From NCBI RefSeq assembly GCF_042477335.2, contig NC_091256.1, positions 37,974,001 to 38,038,000 on the forward strand: a stretch of 64,000 bases of DNA, written 5' to 3'. This DNA comes from Ovis canadensis (taxonomy: Eukaryota; Chordata; Mammalia; Artiodactyla; Bovidae). Positions 1-10,712 of this stretch are shown here, one piece after another. A program made the position numbers and the translations under genes. The notes under the pieces are model-generated. The model had not been told where the DNA came from. It worked only from the letters and a program-made list of their open reading frames with translations, and searched no databases. The first letter of the stretch is position 1; each line of letters opens with the position of its first letter.

Positions 1-183
1 TCATAGAATAAAGGGAGAAAGCCAATAATAAAAGCCTTAAATATCCACATAAAAAGCATTTGATGAATGTTATACCTATTCACGATGAAAACTTTCCACA
101 AACTAGGAATATTAGGAAGCTTTCTCAATCTGATAAAGAACATCTTTCAAAAAAACCTACAGCTAACATACATTTGTTGCTTA

Positions 184-297
184 GTCACAAAGTCGTGTTC
201 AACTCTTTGCGATTCCATGGACAGTAGCCCACCAGGCTCCTCTGTCCTTGGGATTCCCCAGGCAAGAATACTGGAGTGGGTTGCCATTTCCTTTACA
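184..297 (-). repeat. Bov-tA SINE, 3' part
   Basis: Antisense Bov-tA core: the GACTCTTTGCGA-like block, CCACCAGGCTCCTCTGTCC and the CAGGCAAGAATACTGGAGTG signature. The tRNA-like half is missing. Confidence 0.9.
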
Positions 298-339
298 GGC
301 TATCTAAAGTTAAAGCCTGATCATACCAAATGTTGGTAA

Positions 340-1020
340 TATGTAGAACTCTCACATGGTAACAGAGGAACTCTCACATTCTGCTGATGCAAAGGTAAAA
401 TGATACAAACATTCTGGAAGAGTCTGGCAGTCTCTTATAAAGTTAAATATGCAGTTACCATATGACTCAGCTATGCCGGTTCCAGTATTAAGAAATGAAA
501 ACACTCTCCACAAAAATGCCAATACATAAGTGATCATAGTAGCTTTATTTGTAAAAACCAAAAAATGAAAACAACCCAACTGTCTGTTAATATGTAAGCA
601 GATTTTAAAAAATAGTGGTATATACATACATACATACATACATACATACAGGGCAATAAAAAGCAATGGAATTTTGATACACACAACACTGATAAATCGC
701 AAACTTATTATCCTGAATGAAAGAACCTAAATTTTTAAAGTATTAATGCATACTCTGCAATTCCATACATACAAAATTCTAGAAAATATAAACATATAGC
801 AACAGAAAGCAAATCAAAGGCTACCTCAGAATAGGAATGGAAGGAAAAATAAACTGCAAATGGGTGCTAGAAAATTTGTTAAGTTGATGGATATGCTTAG
901 TATCTTGCTTAGGGTACTGGTTTAATGAGTATATACATGTCAAAACTCAATACACTGTACACTTTAAAAATGTACCACTAATTGCACATCAGTTATACTG
1001 CAATATAGTTATAAAAGTGT
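340..1020 (+). repeat. Old L1, end of ORF2 and 3'UTR
   Basis: Sense-oriented degenerate L1 sequence: the ACCATATGACTCAGC-type stretch, AAACAACCCAACTGTC and the ACACTTTAAAAATG 3'UTR block. It contains a (CATA)n microsatellite at about 621-650. The minus-strand frame over it is not a gene. Confidence 0.75.
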
Positions 1021-1523
1021 CACCAATATTACTTCTTAAACAAAAAATTGACACCTTTTTATATACCTGACATTGTATTAGGATAGAGAAAAACAAAGCT
1101 AACGAGAAAGTTCTATAAGTAACACAAATAATCTCATATGCCATATGATAGAAACACTATACTACGTTATCTATAACTATGAGTTAAGGAAAAGCTGAGA
1201 AAGGAGTCCAAAAAGGCTTGAAAGGCAAGAAAATAACCTTTTGAAGGCTGACTTTTGAAGGTTGAGTGAAAGTTCATGAAGGGGAAATGAACACTCCAGC
1301 TACAGAAGACCACCCACACAAAGGCACAAAGAAAGAATCTAACCTCTCTGAGAAAGAGCGAGTATTCAGCATGTCTGAAATAAGTCTGGAGAGGATGGTA
1401 AGTATTCTGCAGGAACTTACTGGCAATGAAGAGCCAAGTTATCCTACTTGGAAGTTTTACAAGTAGGAATGTAACATGATCAGGTTAATGTTTTAGAAAA
1501 ACCCCCCACTCCATAATCCTTAC

Positions 1524-1623
1524 TCATTATCCTCTTCACCGTGTCTTGCTCTTTTGGCCAGATGTTCATCTTCTAATTCTGCTAGATCCTTATGTTCTTT
1601 CTCACTACTAATTATGCTAAAAA
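1524..1623 (-). CDS. NVL: NVL coding exon 4 (residues 62-95, second nuclear signal)
   Basis: The 100-nt exon has acceptor GTTTCAG and donor GTAAGG. It encodes the acidic stretch that follows the N-terminal domain, including [20 protein letters not shown] and [10 protein letters not shown], and ends two bases into the next codon. KRAR falls at residues 85-88, the second known nuclear signal position. The next NVL exon is not found between 1523 and position 1 and must lie outside the window. Confidence 0.94.
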
Positions 1624-1704
1624 CTGAAACAAAAAGAAAAATGCCATGAGCTGAAACAATTCTATGACTTCATTAATAATCAGCTCTAACACTGAAAGAC
1701 TCAC

Positions 1705-1757
1705 CTTTTTCCACCTGAATCCTAAAGGCATTTCTTTTCCTTCGACCATAGTCTATA
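1705..1757 (-). CDS. NVL: NVL coding exon 3 (residues 44-62, first nuclear signal)
   Basis: The 53-nt exon has acceptor TTTTTCAG and donor GTGAGT. It completes Ser44, reads IDYGRRKRNAFRIQVEK, and leaves one base for the next codon. The basic tetrad RRKR falls at residues 49-52, matching the position reported for the first nuclear localisation motif of human NVL. Phase and length agree with exons 2 and 4, which supports an intact gene rather than a processed copy. Confidence 0.94.
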
Positions 1758-1892
1758 CTGAAAAACATAACAAGAAGTTTAGTACCATGGTCTCCACCAA
1801 TATTTTCCCATTAAGCTCAATCTAAATTGAGAACTTGCCCTTACATGTATATATGACTATGTCACTATACTTACATTATCCATAAACCTATT

Positions 1893-1950
1893 TTCATGGA
1901 ATTCTCCAGGCAAGAATACTGGAGTGAGTTGCCATCTCCTTCTCCAAGTC
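1893..1950 (-). repeat. Bov-tA fragment
   Basis: About 55 bp with the GGCAAGAATACTGGAGTGAG signature, in NVL intronic sequence. Confidence 0.75.
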
Positions 1951-2199
1951 ACACTTGTACTTAAGTTAAATGATATTCAGATGAGATTTTGGATTCAGAG
2001 TTGATGCTGAAATTGGTTAAGAACTGCTGGGGCTGCTGGGATGGACAGAGTATATTTGCAAACAATGAAGGCATGAATTTGGGGGGCAAAAGGGCAGTGT
2101 TAGGAGCTGAACTGTGTTCCTCTAAAATTCATAATATTTAAATCCTAATCCTCAGTATCTCACGATGTACCTGTTTTGGGAGATATGGCTTTTAAAGAT

Positions 2200-2365
2200 G
2201 CAACTAAAGGGAGGGAGGTAGGAGGGGGGTTTAGGATGGGAGGGATACATGCATAAGTGGTGGATTCATGCTGATGTATGGCAAAAAACCATCACAAAAT
2301 TGTAAACTAATTATCCTCCAATTAAAATAAATTAATTTAAATAAATAGACACATTAAAAAAAAAA
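2200..2365 (+). repeat. Artiodactyl L1 3' end
   Basis: Purine-rich GGGAGGGAGG tract, GTAAACTAATTATCCTCCAA and an A-rich tail are typical of the 3' terminus of young bovine L1. Confidence 0.7.
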
Positions 2366-2375
2366 GATGTAACTA

Positions 2376-2495
2376 AAGGGACTTCCCTGGAGGTCCAGTG
2401 GTTAAGACTCTGCACTGCCAATGCATAGGTTCGATCCCTGGTCAGGGACTAAGATCCCACATGGCACGCAGTATGGCCAAAAGATAAAAAAGAGG
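2376..2495 (+). repeat. CHR-type tRNA-Glu SINE
   Basis: GGACTTCCCTGG start, GGTTCGATCCCTGGTCAGG B-box region and CCAAAAGATAAAA tail mark a cetartiodactyl CHR-2-like SINE. Confidence 0.85.
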
Positions 2496-2740
2496 TAACT
2501 AGGGTAAAATGAAGTCATATGGGTGGGCCCTAATCCAATATGACCAGTGTCTTCTTAAGAGATTATGATACAGACGCACACAGAAGGAAAAGCAAGTAGA
2601 GACACAGGGAGAAAACAGCCATCTGCACGTCAGGAAGAGACCTCAAACTCCTAGATCATGAATGTGTAGCCTCCACAACATTAAGGAATACAATTTCTGT
2701 TGTTTAAGCCACCTCGTCTATGATGCTTTTTGATGGCAGC

Positions 2741-2872
2741 CATGGCAACCCACTCCAGTACTCTTGCCTTGAAAGTCCCATGGATGGAGGAGCTTGGTGT
2801 AGGCTACGGTCCATGGGGTCGCAAAGAGTCAGGCACGACTGAGCAACTTCACTTTCACTTCACTTAGCAAAC
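2741..2872 (+). repeat. Bov-tA/BOV-A2 SINE, 3' part
   Basis: CAACCCACTCCAGTACTCTT core followed by the GGGGTCGCAAAGAGTC and GACTGAGCAACTTCACTTTC tail. Confidence 0.9.
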
Positions 2873-3295
2873 TAATATACAGACAAAGGGAAAGAAGAAA
2901 ACAGAGACACCAATATACAAAGCAGGGCTAATTAATGAGGCAAGATATCAGAAGACCTGGAACTGAGGCACAAAAGAAGGATTTAATCTGCAGTGCAAGG
3001 ACTACACGAGCGACACGTTTTTAGACAGTCAGGAAGCTGAAGGAGATCATGCCTGATGGTTTTCATTTTTTAGTGAAGAAGTAATACTACTGACCAGCGA
3101 GTAAAATGCTAAATCTAAGAAGTAGCCATTTTCATTAATAACAAGGGCAGCTCCTTGCATATAACTGGTGCTTGATAAATGCCTGTATAAATGAACTGAG
3201 TTCTAAACCTGTGGATTGGTGAACTAAAGCTAGCAGCTACAAATATCACCTTGAAATGTAGGCAGGATGGAAATTTTAAAAATGGTTGGAAAGGG

Positions 3296-3620
3296 GCTTC
3301 CATGGTGGCTCAGTGGTAAAGAAGCCCCTGCCAAGGCCCGTGACGTGGGTTTGGGCCCTGGCCCAGGAAGATCCCACACGCTGCAGGATAACTAAGCCCA
3401 TGCGCCTCACTGCTGAGCCTGTGCTCTAGAGCCCAGGAGCAACAACTGCTGAGCCCAAACGCTCGAGCACATGCTCTGCAACAAGAGGAGGCCCCGCAGT
3501 GAGAAGCACAAGTACATAACTAGAGGGTAGTTCCCAACGGCTGCTAGAGGAAAGCCCTCGCAGCACGAAGACCCAGTGCAGCCACACAAATAAATAAGCA
3601 AATAAATCTTTTTTTAAAGA
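3296..3620 (+). repeat. CHR-1-type SINE
   Basis: Long CHR SINE: GGGGCTTCCATGGTGGCTCA head, repeated GAGCCC and GCAACAAGAGGAGGCC blocks, and a (AAATA)n tail, in NVL intron 2. Confidence 0.85.
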
Positions 3621-3665
3621 GAGGTAGGGAAGAAAAGCAAAACTTTGGAGACTACATTTCTTTAC

Positions 3666-3739
3666 CTGTACATTCTTTGTAAATCAGATGCTAAGACTCC
3701 AGTGTCCACATACTTGCCACATCTGTTACTGGTGAGGTA
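3666..3739 (-). CDS. NVL: NVL coding exon 2 (residues 20-44)
   Basis: The 74-nt exon is bounded by a CAG acceptor (plus-strand complement 3740-3742) and a GTAAAG donor just below 3666. It reads [20 protein letters not shown], then QRMY and two bases of the next codon. The N-terminal domain is a winged-helix-like module conserved in NVL and implicated in nucleolar targeting and partner binding (family knowledge). An ATG falls at codon 42, where I recall Val in human NVL. Introns on both sides hold Bov-tA and CHR SINEs and a Tigger-like MITE, with no sign of an extra exon. Confidence 0.94.
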
Positions 3740-4111
3740 CTGAAAGAGAAAACACGACAAACACAACACTCAGTTCAGACTCAGTGACTGTAATCAACAA
3801 CTAAGCAAGTGAGCTATTCGGACATGTTATACTTTAGTGCAAACTCTTCATTCATAAAGTACGCTAGAAGCATAAACAAAAATCACCAGATAATTGCCAA
3901 GTCAGAATCAAAGAATTTAATTAACATTATTAATCACTATGGCAATGCAATAACAATAACCAGAATGGCTATAAGGCAGTAGGTGAGAGCTTATTATATC
4001 CTAGATTCCCAAACATACCACAGCAAAGCACTGAACTCGTAAGAGCACTAAGGGATATTTTAAATTTGAAGGAACAGAATAATAGTTGATCTGTCCATCT
4101 GCAGGAACTAT

Positions 4112-4340
4112 ATGTGACCCTCAAACAACATGAGTTTGAACTGCACTCGTCCACTTATAGCAGATTTTTTCGATAAATGCATTTTACAGTACTACATGAT
4201 CCAGGGCTGGTTGACTATGCCAATATAGAACCACAAATATAAAAAGCCAACTGTAGCTATACACAGATTTTCAAATGAATGGGGTTGGGGGGAGAAAGGA
4301 TATTGGCATCCCAACCCTCATATTGTTCAAAGGTCAACTG
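4112..4340. mobile_element. Tigger-like MITE, 229 bp, TA target
   Basis: Terminal inverted repeats: left TGTGACCCTCAAACAACATG-like and right the complement of CAGTTGACCTTTGAACAAT. TA flanks both ends (4110-4111 and 4341-4342). This fits a non-autonomous Tc1/mariner-Tigger element; exact family not assigned. Confidence 0.75.
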
Positions 4341-4558
4341 TACTAGCCTGAGACAATTCATGTTTCAATATTAAAGCATCTTCTGATGATGTCATATCTT
4401 TGCAAAACTGGGTTTCCAGCATTTCCTATAATAAAAATCAAGGTGGAACAGGAAATGAATAGCAGTGTCAATCTGATCGCTAAGTATAAGAAGTTGTGCA
4501 GTGCCCAAAAGGCATACACATTTCACCAGTAAATAACTGTGGTTATTTAAGAATGAAA

Positions 4559-4611
4559 TATTGGGTCAGCCAAAGTAAAAAACCTGAATGGACTTTTTGG
4601 CCAACCCAATA
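4559..4611. mobile_element. Short mariner-derived MITE, 53 bp
   Basis: A near-palindrome from TATTGGGTCAGCCAAAGT to ACTTTTTGGCCAACCCAATA. This is the terminal structure of bovine mariner MITEs with the TA target at each end; almost all internal sequence is lost. Confidence 0.8.
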
Positions 4612-4630
4612 CAAACGTACTGGGGCCTGG

Positions 4631-4832
4631 GCTTCCCCAGTGGCTCATCCAGTAAAGAATCCACCTGCAACGCGGGAGACCCAGGTTCAATCCCTGGGTT
4701 GAGAAGATCCCCTGGAGAAGGAAAAGGCTACCCACTCCAGTATTCTGGCCTGGAGAATTCCATGGACTGTATAGTTCACAGGGTCATAAAGAGTCGGACA
4801 TGACTGAGGGACTTTCACTGACTGACTTTGGG
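4631..4832 (+). repeat. Bov-tA SINE
   Basis: Complete Bov-tA: GGGCTTCCCCAGTGGCTCA head, GTTCAATCCCTGGGTT B box and GAGTCGGACATGACTGAGGG tail. It lies 19 bp from the mariner MITE. Confidence 0.95.
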
Positions 4833-4961
4833 ACCTAGAAACAATATGAGAAAAACTACTAAGAAACTAAGGGCCTGGTAAACCTGTTCTAGGGGCCTTT
4901 TACACATTCTCTCTTTTAGTGCTCACAATGCTGTGAAGTAGATGTTACTCTCCCCCTATTT

Positions 4962-5237
4962 ATTTTTTTAAAAGTATTTATTTATTGGCTGTGCTGGGTC
5001 TTCATTGCTGCACGGGCTTCTCATTGCAGTGGCTTCTCCTGCTGCAGAACAGGGGCTCTAGGACGCGCAAGCTTCAGTATTCGCGGCTCCAGGCTCTAGA
5101 GCACAGCCTCAGTAGCTGCGGTACATGGGCTTAGTTACTTTGGGGCATGCAGGCTCTTCCTGGATCAGGGATGGAACCATGTCTCCTGTATTGGCAGGCA
5201 GATTCTTTATCAATGAGTAACAAGGGAAGCCCTCTCC
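4962..5237 (-). repeat. CHR-1-type SINE
   Basis: Antisense CHR-1: (TTTA)n head, GGCTGTGCTGGGTCTTCATTG and AACAAGGGAAGCCC end. In NVL intron 1. Confidence 0.85.
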
Positions 5238-5927
5238 CCTGATTTGAAACTTTAAAAGCTTACTTACTTGCTTACCAGCCTGTAAGTTACAGGGCCAGAT
5301 TTCAAACCTAGAATGTTTAGTGATCAACTCCCAAGTTTCAATATTTGCTAATTATCTAGTCTAGGTTCCCCACTTCATACAACAAGTTCTTCTCAAGGAT
5401 CCCTAACACATGAGAACTGCCTCTGGATAAATGCTGAAAAATGGCAAGAGACTAGGTGTCCAAAGCTGCAGCTTCAGTTAACTGTCCCCTTCTATGGACT
5501 CCTATAGCATGCTGTCATTTACCACAGTCAATCCTGAATTGCACATATATATCTCAAACCCACTTCAAATTAGAAAGTAACAGGACTAAAACCACTTTAA
5601 CCTGCTAAGTTTTAGAGTAATCTGTTATACAGCAATAGATTAACGAGGTAGTTAAAAGGAGGCAAGTGTACTACTTGAAAGAAGATGTCTAAAACATATT
5701 GCTCAACAAAACAAACAAGCAGCAGAAGAGAGGCAGATGAGCCTGTGTGATTAAAAGAAAAAAAATCTCTAAGTGCATATATGCACACAAAATTTTAAGA
5801 CAGGTACAACAGAAACTCTCCATGATTACTCATGCAGAAGTGGGGATGAAAAGAATTCTTTCTTCTCATTTTATACCCTCCAGTTCCCTTTATGTTAAAC
5901 CATAAGAACCTATTACTCTTATTTTTA

Positions 5928-6087
5928 AATTACTACTTATTTGACTGTGCCAGGTCTTAGTTGTGGCACACAGTATTCCTGGTCTTTGTTGCGGCACGTG
6001 GGATCCAGTTCCCCGACCAGGGTTCAACCCAGGTTCCCTGCATCGGGAGCATGCAGTCTCAACCACCAGACCACCAGGGAAGTCCCC
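5928..6087 (-). repeat. CHR-2-type SINE
   Basis: Antisense copy ending ACCAGACCACCAGGGAAGTC, with GACCAGGGTTCAACCC as the B-box complement. Confidence 0.85.
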
Positions 6088-6419
6088 CTATTACTTTTAT
6101 AATGAACCAAAGTATAAAAAGAGAGGAAAACTGCTAACGTCAAACGCTGCAGAGCAAGTCAAGTGTGGCAAAAACTGAAAAGAGGCCACTGGATTTAGCC
6201 ATTAGGAGTCACTACTCGGAGATCCGAATAAACTGAAGCAGCAAATTGTGCAAACATTCAGAGAAAGAGCACTTAAGTGAGTAAACTGCAAAAAGAAAAG
6301 TCCTGTGCCCAGGAAGTTTGAGAAGGTCCATATGGATAGGACGTGCAATCAAGGGAGATTACAAAAGCGGAAAAAAGCAATGGACAAAAAGGTACACGGG
6401 GCCAAAATACAAAGTGCTA

Positions 6420-7310
6420 TTTAGGATGGATTTTACTCTAGATGTCTGAAAGTCCACAGAAGGGTTTTGAGTAGGACCCTGGCACACTCCAATTTTCCCT
6501 TTAAAATGATCTCCCTGGATGCTCTGTGTAGAACAGACTAAGTAAAACCAGACACAGTGAGAACAGTTAGGAGGTATTTCAACAGTCTAAAGGGAGTGTG
6601 GTTTGAACTAGGGTGTTAGAAAGAAAGTGACAGTCTCTCAGTCCTGTCCGACTCTTTGCGATCCCATGGACTGTAGTCCACGGAATTCTCCAGGCCAGAA
6701 TACTGAAGTGGATAGTCTTTCCCTTCTCCAGGGGATCTTCCTGACCCAGGAATCAAACCGGCGTCTCTTGCATTGCAGTTGGATTCTTTACCAACTGAGT
6801 TATCAGGGAAGCCCAAGCGATTAGGTTTGAAGTATATTTTGAAGGTAAAGCCAAGTAGGTCACTGATTAATTGGTTACAGGAAGCAAGAGTCAGAATGAG
6901 TCTTAAGATTTGGGGCCTTAACAAATGGATGGATGGTGCGATGTCATTTACTGGAATAAACAACACAAAGAACAGAACAGTTTGGAGAAGAAGATCAATA
7001 CTCTAAGTTGAAATCCTATAAGATACTCATGAGCAGATGTTGAGTAGGCAGCTGGATATATCAATCTGGAATTCAAGATAAAATCAGCACTGGGTTATAA
7101 GATAAATTTTGAAGTCATGAATGAATGTATAATATTTAAAGGTACTAGACTGGATGAGATCACCTAGAAGTGTGCATAGGTAGAATATAAAGAGAAGGTA
7201 AAAGCACAGGTGCTTAAGGCACTTCCAACATTTAAAGGTGACAGGAAGAAACAGATTCAAAAAACTGACGATATAGGAGCTGGAAGGGTAAAAGAAAAAC
7301 AAGGTGAGAA
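6420..7310 (+). repeat. Unassigned old dispersed repeat
   Basis: Around an inserted SINE (6625-6816), this stretch resembles a mammal-wide repeat with the phrases GTTAGGAGGTATTTCAACAG and GAGTAGGCAGCTGGATATAT. A related stretch appears at 39,990-40,450. I cannot name the family; no protein frame is supported. Confidence 0.4.
6625..6816 (-). repeat. Bov-tA SINE
   Basis: Full antisense copy from CAGTCCTGTCCGACTCTTTG to TATCAGGGAAGCCC, inserted into an older repeat in NVL intron 1. Confidence 0.95.
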
Positions 7311-7649
7311 TATAGCTCTTAAAGTCTCTCTCCGTCCTTCTGAGTGCTTAGTAACCTAAATGTCCAAGGCATTTACGACACAATGCATTCCATTGACGAT
7401 TATGAATAGAAAAAAAAAAAGGGGGGGGCAGGTAAAGTGCCCGTTATAAAGTAAGATTCAGAGTACTTGTCTTTACTGGTGTCCGAACTTGACTCCAAGT
7501 TTCCTAAGAAAGGAAGTTAACGTATTCTTTATGACCCCGAAAGCAATTCGTCTCTACAAGGTTTCGAGGAATACTTCCTTCCCAACTTCACAAGATAGGA
7601 AATTTTAAACTCAAATGCCATCTCCACTCTCTTTACGGATCTGCACAAA

Positions 7650-8320
7650 GGTCAGGCAGATCCGGGCAGGCCCTCATCAAGCTGCTGCCTCTCATGGTTT
7701 CGGGCTGCGCCTTGAACCTCGGCCGCACAGCGAGGAGAAAGGGGCTTGAACCACCCGCGAAGAAGTGGAGTCGTCAACAGCCCCACGCTCGAATCCAGAC
7801 TGGCACTGGCGGCAAGTCAGTCCGATCTGGAAGCCTTCCCTCCTTCTCCTAGCTACGGCGAGAAAGGGCCTCTCGGGCTCCTAAGCAGCGAACGCGGACC
7901 ACTCTGAGAGCTGGCCGTGCAGCATACACACCTGGATGACGCGCTGCTTCAGTTTATTATCCACGAACCTCGCGGGCCTGGGCTTCATCGCAGATGCCTC
8001 TGCTGTTGCTGCACGAGCTTCACGTGAACCGGGGGCCTCCCCGAAGCTGCCCACGGCGATTGCCGGGCCAGCTGCCCACGGAAAGGCGCCCCAGCCGCCC
8101 TAGCCCACGCCGTTCCCTTCAAGACTTTCGTACCGCGAGTAAAGGGGAAAAAATCGCCGAGAACACGAAGGATATTTGAGAGAAGAAAGGAGTTTTTCAG
8201 AGTCTTATTTTACAGGCTTGTCCAAGAGGCCCTGGAAGACAAGGACCCATTTGAACACGCTCAACTTTATTGTTCCCGACTCTGCGGACACGCTCAGGTT
8301 CCTGAGGGGGCGTGGCCATC
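7650..8320 (-). promoter_or_regulatory. NVL CpG-rich promoter and 5'UTR
   Basis: GC- and CpG-dense sequence surrounds NVL exon 1 and stands out from the AT-rich surroundings. It includes a GC/KLF-type box around 8,305-8,317 (GGGGGCGTGGCC). No TATA box is placed sensibly. The transcription start is probably between 8,000 and 8,250 on the minus strand (inference). Plus-strand reading frames here are GC artefacts. Confidence 0.7.
7932..7988 (-). CDS. NVL: NVL coding exon 1 (start codon, residues 1-19)
   Basis: On the minus strand an ATG at 7988 opens a 19-codon exon beginning MKPRPARFVDNKLKQRVIQ, then a GTGTGT donor (7931-7926). This is the N-terminus of NVL, the nuclear VCP-like AAA+ ATPase of the nucleolus that acts in 60S ribosomal subunit maturation (family knowledge). 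G at -3 gives an acceptable start context. The exon ends in phase 0 and joins exon 2 at 3739. It sits at the edge of a CpG-rich region that looks like the promoter. Only the N-terminal part of the gene is in the window; both AAA+ domains lie beyond its left end. Identification rests on the protein match across four consecutive exons whose phases agree. Confidence 0.95.
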
Positions 8321-8837
8321 CACATCTGTAAGATTTCTAGCCTGTCTAGTCGCACCGTTTGCGAATTTAGTTGATCTTGACCTGGAATCTTAAAACCGAA
8401 ACTAGATAATTGTGATGATTAGATCAGGGTAAAAACACACCGCCACCCTCCTGCTTATTCCACCCGGTGACCCACGTTAGTGAGTCCCAACAAAGGGGCT
8501 TGGTGTCCGAAAAAAAAAAAAAAAATTAGCTTAACCAGAAAACTAAACCATCTGTTACATTTGGGAATCGCTTGGTCTTATGATATTTTCGGCAGATAAT
8601 TCCTTGAGCACATCCACTGGCAGACTCCATCTTGGGCTAGAAACTGCCGGGATTTTTTAAACTGTATGTATTTGCCCCCAAAGAAGTTTATCTTGCATCA
8701 CAGAAGATACAAATAAAGAATCAATTTTCAAAAAATTTACTGTCTTTAGTTTCTACCTGTTTGCTTGTTTCAATCGTGTTCTCAGTATTCTTATTTGAGG
8801 TCTTGCTTGGCTTATGAGACTATTAAGTGCAGCCTAT

Positions 8838-10258
8838 GTGTCAGAAAATTTGGGAAACTCAGCAGTGGCACAGGCCTGGAAAAGATCAGTTTTCATTCCA
8901 ATCTCAAAGAAAGGCAATACCAAAAAATGCTCAAACTACCGCACAATTGCACTCATCTCACATGCTAGTAAAGTAATGCTCAAAATTCTCCAAGCCAGGC
9001 TTCAGCAATACATGAACCATGAACTTCCTGATGTTCAAGCTGGTTTTAGAAAAGGCAGAGGAACCAGAGATCAAATTGCCAACATCCACTGGGTCATGGA
9101 AAAAGCAAGAGAGTTCCAGAAAAATATCTGCTTTCTTGACTATGCCAAAGCCTTTGACTGTGTGGATCACAATAAGCTGTGGACAATTCTGAAAGAGATG
9201 GGAATACCAGACCACCTGACCTGCCTCTTGAGAAACCTATATGCAAGTCAAGAAGCAACAGTTAGAACTGGACATGGAACAACAGACTGGTTCCAAATAG
9301 GAAAAGGAGTATGTCGAGGCTGTATATTGTCACCCTGCTTATTTAACTTATATGAGAAACATCATGAGTACATCATGAGATGTACTTATATGAGTATATC
9401 ATGAGAAATGCTGGGCTGGATGAAGCACAAGCTGGAATCAAGTTTGCTAGGAGAAATATCAATAACCTCAGATATGCAGATGATACCACCCTTATGGCAG
9501 AAAGTGAAGACGAACTAAAGAACCTCTTGATGAAAGTGAAAGTGGAGAGTGAAAAAATTGGCTTAAAGCTCAACATTCAGAAAACGAAGATCATGGCATC
9601 CAGTCCCATCACTTCATGGGAAATAGACGGGGAAACAGTGGCAACAGTGGCTGACTTTATTTTGGGGGGCTCCAAAATCACTGCAGATGGTGATTGCAGC
9701 CATGAAACTAAAAGACGCTTACTCCTTGGAAGGAAAGTTATGACCAACCTAGACAGTACATTCAAAAGCAGAGAGATTACTTTGCCAACAAAAGTCCGTC
9801 TAGTCAAGGCTATGGTTTTTCCAGTGGTTATGTATGGATATAAGAGTTGGACTATAAAGAAAGCTGAGTGCTGAAGAACTGATGCTTTTGAACTGTGGTG
9901 TTGGAGAAGACTCTTGAGAGTCCCTTGGACTCTAAGGATATCCAACTAGCCCATCCTAAAGGAGATCAGTCCTGAGTGTTCATCGGAAGGACTGATGTTG
10001 AAGCTGAAACTCCATATTTTGGCCACCTGATGCAAAGAGCTGACTCATTTGGAAAGATCCTGATACTGGGAAAGATTGAGGGCAGGAGGAGAAGGGGACG
10101 ACAGAGGATGAGATGGTTGGATGGCATCACCGACTCAATGGACATGAGTTTGGGTAGGCTCAGGGAGTTGGTGATGGACAGGGAGGCCTAGCATGCTGCA
10201 GTTCATGGGGTTGCAAAGAGTCAAACAAGACTGAGCAACTGAACTGAACTGAACTGAA
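8838..10258 (+). mobile_element. BovB LINE, 3' half, 5'-truncated
   Basis: RTE-type BovB: reverse transcriptase through the C-terminal basic region and the (CTGAA)n tail. RT fingers ([19 protein letters not shown]), motif A ([13 protein letters not shown], catalytic Asp kept but two residues deleted just before) and YADD are visible. The frame breaks after about 9,350 at a local reiteration, again at a TGA at about 9,872, and near 9,950. The downstream part of the RT and its basic tail are partly open. Dead copy, no function inferred. Confidence 0.95.
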
Positions 10259-10424
10259 GTAGTGCATTGAGATGTGGAGAGGAGATGGAATTAAGAGAAG
10301 GTGGTGAAATGTTGACAGTGTGGATAAAGAATGTTGCCTGCCATTTTAGTAAACAAAGAATGTTGTGGCCATAATGCCATCAGCCATATCCTGCCCCTAA
10401 TGGTGCTCCCTGAGAGGACCACTG

Positions 10425-10548
10425 GAGCAGGCTGCAATTTCCTACTCGAGGAGATCCTCCTCTTGATCCAGGAATTGAACCCGCGTCTTTTATGTCTCCT
10501 GCATTGGCAGGCAGATTCTTACCACTTATCGCCACCTGGGAAGCCCAC
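10425..10548 (-). repeat. Bov-tA fragment
   Basis: Antisense tRNA-like half: GGAATTGAACCCGCGTC and CCACCTGGGAAGCCC. Confidence 0.85.
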
Positions 10549-10552
10549 GAAG

Positions 10553-10712
10553 TGTTACCCACTCAGTCGAGTCAGACTCTTTGAGACCCCATGAACTGGG
10601 GAAATGGCAACCCACTCCAGTATTCTTGCCTGGGAAATCCCATGGACAGAGGAGCCTGTCGGGCTACAGTCTATGGGGTCGCATAGAGTCGGACTCAACT
10701 AAGGGACTGAGT
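10553..10712. repeat. Bov-tA pieces in opposed orientation
   Basis: A short antisense piece (GTCAGACTCTTTGAGACCCC) is followed from about 10,598 by a sense piece (CAACCCACTCCAGTATTCTT to GAGTCGGACTCAAC). This suggests nested or inverted SINE remnants. Confidence 0.7.

Noticed and set aside
352-702. 116-codon minus-strand frame
   Set aside because: Lies antisense over an old L1 and a CATA microsatellite.
4631-4832. tRNA-like A and B boxes in Bov-tA and CHR SINEs
   Set aside because: They belong to SINE heads; none folds as a complete functional tRNA by eye.
7994-8179. 61-codon plus-strand frame over the NVL promoter
   Set aside because: Antisense to NVL 5'UTR in GC-rich DNA, with no splice or family support.
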